Positions 29,126 to 32,026 of a stretch of 32,026 nt of DNA are shown here, piece after piece. The translations under genes and the position numbers were made by a program. Every line of letters begins with the position of its first letter. The stretch's first letter is position 1. This stretch comes from Schoenoplectus triqueter. Lineage: Eukaryota > Streptophyta > Magnoliopsida > Poales > Cyperaceae. Under the pieces are notes generated by a model. That model was not told where the DNA came from, did no database searches, and saw only the letters and a list, made by a program, of their open reading frames with translations. The DNA is taken from NCBI GenBank assembly GCA_964058805.1, contig CAXKVV010001642.1, forward strand, positions 1 through 32,026. Reading direction: 5' to 3'.

Positions 29126-29786
29126 TTTCTTTAACTACATTTTCCAGAGAGCTAGTACACAAAAAAAAGTTTAATCTCAACAAGTATAATAGACTCATTA
29201 AATTACTATGTGTTTTCTGAAAATATCCAAAATTAATTGTTCTTAATGTTATCGTTATGTTACATAAAAGTTATAATTATTGAAAATTTTAATTAATGTA
29301 ATCATAAAGGCTTTTAGATACTTTAGGATTACTGAAATTTTTTTTGACAGATGCCTCTTGGCCTTAAGTTTGATTGGCATATATTTCCTGTCCTGTCCCA
29401 CATCAGTTGCACAGAAATTTCATAAGGTCCATTCAAACATAGCTTTCATATAAATTCCAAACCTAGCTGGCGTGGACCAAACATTTCACAACTACTATTT
29501 TTTTTTCTTTTGGAATTTCCATATGTAGATTTACTAAAACAATGGGCTTCAAGAGCACACAATTGATATTCTTGGTTAGAAATCAAAATAATGCCAGTGC
29601 TAGTGCCTATCATTCAATTTGATATTTTTTGTTGAGTGTTGACTGTCATTAATTAAGATTTGCCCGTATCTTCGATGGCTTGGCGCAGCGAATTAGAGTA
29701 CAGGGGTACAAATCTGAAGCATCGCAGTATTGTTTCTCTCTGTGCCATAAATCATAATCGATCTTTTGTGGGGACCGCGTCTAATG
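29126..29786. other. intergenic DNA, no gene seen
   Basis: Mixed sequence with no ORF of note. A short hairpin, accgc-gtctaat-gcggt, lies at about 29765-29785, directly before the next foldback. Confidence 0.4.
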
Positions 29787-30455
29787 CGGTGGTCGTTTGG
29801 CAAGGGTAGAAAAAAAAAATCGGAATAATATTCGATGAATTAATTTATCAAATTAATTTTAGACTAAATAGAAGAATGTAGAAGAGTGCTAATTTGGTAT
29901 ATAAGTTATATATAATATACTGATTTAGCTTTCATCGGAATAATGATTATTATTTTATTGTGTTATATTATATTATTATATTATAATTATGATTATGTTT
30001 TATTATTATAATAATTAATATTAATTATTAATATTATATTATTTATTATTATATTCTTATTCTCATTATGATTATATTATTATGTTATTATTATATTATT
30101 ATTGTATTATTATTTTATGATCATAATTATTGTATTATCATCACTATTAGTACTATTGTATTAGTATTATAATTATGATTATGATTAAGATAATAATAAT
30201 AATTATTATTTTATTACTATTTATCATAATAATAATAATAATATTTTTTTATTATTATTATCATCATCATTATTATTTTAGTATCATAATTATTTATATT
30301 TTAACTATTCTGATTAATAACTGTCAAAAAATATTTTCGCTCTACCAAATAGTCAAAAATATCACTCTTCTACCATTTTTTTAGAATGACATTGTTCTAT
30401 CAATCTTTCAAAATTATCACTTTTTCAAAGTTATTCCTTAATTTGCCAAACGAAG
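29787..30455. mobile_element. foldback element with TCGTTTGGCAA ends and an (ATT)n core
   Basis: The left end tcgtttggcaagg pairs with the right end ttgccaaacga. Complementarity continues weakly inward through aatcggaataa and agaagagtg. The core, about 29940-30300, is mostly ATT/TAA trinucleotide repeat in both orientations and can itself fold. It has no ORF; the poly-Ile frame in it is a by-product of the repeat. A target duplication was not clear. Confidence 0.55.
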
Positions 30456-30705
30456 AGATATGAAAGATTGTAAAGGTATAGTAAATTATTCGATTTCATC
30501 ATCATCATTCTAAAAAATAATAAACATTATGCAATTTTATATCCGTATATGAAGATATTAGTATCTATTTCTGAAAAATTTTAATGGATAAACATGTAAT
30601 ATCTACATTTGATCATTTAGCTATTATTTATCAATATCCGAAATTATCTACATGTATCTATATTTATATTATCTGATTTTATCTGAATACATATCTGAAA
30701 AATTA

Positions 30706-30723
30706 TATATATATATAGAGAGA
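30706..30723. repeat. (TA)n-(GA)n terminus of a foldback
   Basis: A TA run passes into a GA run and directly into the foldback at 30724. Confidence 0.85.
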
Positions 30724-31122
30724 GAGTAATGCTATGGTGCTTCGCGAAGCAAAAAATCTTTTGTGCTTCGCGTCTGTATCTCGAATTTAAAAGTTCAAAC
30801 GGCCGATCCAAACCGTTGAACATCATCTTCATATTGAAATATCCTTGGAGATCAAATTTTATATTTTTTTGAATTTTTTTGATATTTTTTAGATGGGTAC
30901 AAAGTTTGTTGATCTAAAGATTTCTGCACCATCCAAAACAAGCGATTTTGTACCCATCTAAAAAATATCAAAAAAATTCAAAAAAATATAAAATTTGATC
31001 TCCAAGGATATTTCAATATGAAGATGATGCTCAATGGTTTGGATCGGCCGTTTGAACTTTTAAATTTGAGATACGAACGCGAAGCACAATTTTTTTTTAC
31101 TTCGCGAAGCACCATAGCATTA

Positions 31123-31125
<3 letters not shown>
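30724..31125. mobile_element. foldback MITE, family 1, copy 3
   Basis: The ends GAGTAATGCTATGGTGCTT are inverted copies, with TGCTTCGCGAAGCA at 30738-30751 and a near copy at the right end (ACTTCGCGAAGCA). A half copy of the palindrome (gtgcttcgcg) follows about 10 bp inside. The arms are nearly perfect over about 180 bp and meet at agatgggtacaaa/tttgtacccatct around a loop of about 45 bp. The RNA would form one long hairpin. No ORF. Confidence 0.9.

Positions 31126-31157
<32 letters not shown>
31126..31157. repeat. (TA)n joint between two family 1 elements
   Basis: A pure TA run of about 32 bp separates copies 3 and 4 and serves as the terminus of both. Confidence 0.9.
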
Positions 31158-31160
<3 letters not shown>

Positions 31161-31557
31161 TAATGCTATGGTGCTTCGCGAAGCAAAAAATCTTTTGTGC
31201 TTCACGTCCATATCTCGAATTTAAAAGTTCAAAGAGCCGATCCAAACCGTTGAACATCATCTTCATATTGAAATATCCTTGGAGATCAAATTTTATATTT
31301 TTTTGAATTTTTTTGATATTTTTTAGATGGGTACAAAATTTGTTGATCTAAAGATTTCTGCACCATCCAAAACAAGCGACTTTGTACCCATCTAAAAAAT
31401 ATCAAAAAAAATATAAAAAATATAAAATTTGATCTGCAAGGATATTTCAATATGAAGATGATGCTCAACGGTTTGGATCGGCCGTTTGAACTTTTAAATT
31501 CGAGATACGGACGCGAAGCACAAATTTTTTTTTACTTCGCGAAGCACCATAGCATCA

Positions 31558-31560
<3 letters not shown>
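31158..31560. mobile_element. foldback MITE, family 1, copy 4
   Basis: It is very similar to copy 3 at 30724-31125, in the same layout, with the same GAG(T/A)-type ends and end palindromes. Small differences include ttcacgtcc for ttcgcgtct and altered A-runs in the right arm. High similarity of both internal arms and between copies suggests recent activity or tandem duplication. No ORF. Confidence 0.9.

Positions 31561-31616
<56 letters not shown>
31561..31616. repeat. (TA)n-(GA)n microsatellite between families 1 and 3
   Basis: About 28 bp of TA are followed by about 28 bp of GA. It ends copy 4 of family 1 and begins the family 3 element. Confidence 0.9.
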
Positions 31617-31621
<5 letters not shown>

Positions 31622-31993
31622 TACCGTGAGCTTAAGCTCACAGAGGCCTTCCGTGAGCTTAACTCAAAAAACATATCAAATCATCTCAAAATTTTAATTT
31701 ATCATTCTCATTAAATTCTTTATATGAAAATCTCATGGGATGCAAAAATTTGGAGCGTTTTGAGCTTTTTAAGTTGTGGTTTTTAATTTTTGAAAATCAG
31801 CTCTAAAAATAATAATAATATATTCAATACTTGAACATCATTTAAAAAAATTAAAAACGGTGATTTAAAAATCTCAAAACACTCCAAATTTTTGCATCCC
31901 ATAAGATTTTTATATAAAAAATTTAATGAGAATAATAAATTAAAATTTTGAAATGATTTAATATGTTTTTTGAGTTAAGCTCACGGTATCTCC
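31617..31993. mobile_element. foldback MITE, family 3 (GTGAGCTTAAGCTCAC)
   Basis: The left end GGAGATACCGTGAGCTTAA equals the reverse complement of the right end. Arms continue through actcaaaaaacatat, caaaattttaattta and atgggatgcaaaaatttggag. The left arm alone has an extra 28 bp or so that creates the 16-bp palindrome GTGAGCTTAAGCTCAC (31625-31640) and a second ccgtgagctta. It is bordered by (TA)n(GA)n on the left and by the mirror (CT)n then TATATA on the right. No ORF. Confidence 0.85.
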
Positions 31994-32026
31994 TCTCTCT
32001 CTCTATATAGTAAATCTACAGTGAGC

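Noticed and set aside
30175..30384. Poly-Ile/Tyr plus-strand frame
   Set aside because: It is a translation of the ATT microsatellite inside a foldback element.

Overview
This window is nuclear DNA of a flowering plant. The evidence is the overall A+T richness, genes split by many short GT-AG introns, a plant NLR immune receptor, a plant-type casein kinase 1-like gene, and a dense load of short inverted-repeat (foldback/MITE-like) elements and microsatellites. I could not decide between monocot and eudicot from sequence alone.

All three well-supported genes lie on the minus strand. (1) 1095-4646 is a five-exon gene for a 707-residue protein with a conserved-looking N-terminal block and two tandem RRM-like folds. 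It appears to be an RNA-binding-type protein of unknown specific role. (2) 9877-15887 is a complete fourteen-exon casein kinase 1-like (CKL) Ser/Thr kinase of 491 residues; I rebuilt every splice junction and all phases agree. (3) 24331-27087 is a single-exon coiled-coil NB-ARC-LRR receptor of 918 residues, RPS2-like, with several departures from the consensus nucleotide-binding motifs. A possible fourth gene is cut by the left edge (33-428, minus) and I do not recognise it.

The space between genes is mostly repeats and unassigned AT-rich DNA. 4895-5885 is a degenerate inverted repeat of about 1 kb, just upstream of the RRM gene. 20029-21170 is a non-autonomous hAT-type transposon with a perfect 8-bp target duplication. 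19283-19692 and 28896-29125 are two related foldbacks, and 29787-30455 is a foldback filled with ATT microsatellite. Intron 11 of the CKL gene (11652-13043) is packed with three foldbacks, and the right end of the window (30700-32010) holds three more.

The most unusual signal is in those last two clusters. Three families with unrelated internal sequence share one design: a (TA)n-(GA)n terminus, a short perfect palindrome close to the end (TGCTTCGCGAAGCA, CTACGCGTAG or GTGAGCTTAAGCTCAC), and then long inverted arms. The two families with CpG-bearing palindromes show changes consistent with CpG decay.

No rRNA, tRNA or CRISPR feature was found. The genes show no sign of acting together in one pathway; each is an independent nuclear gene.
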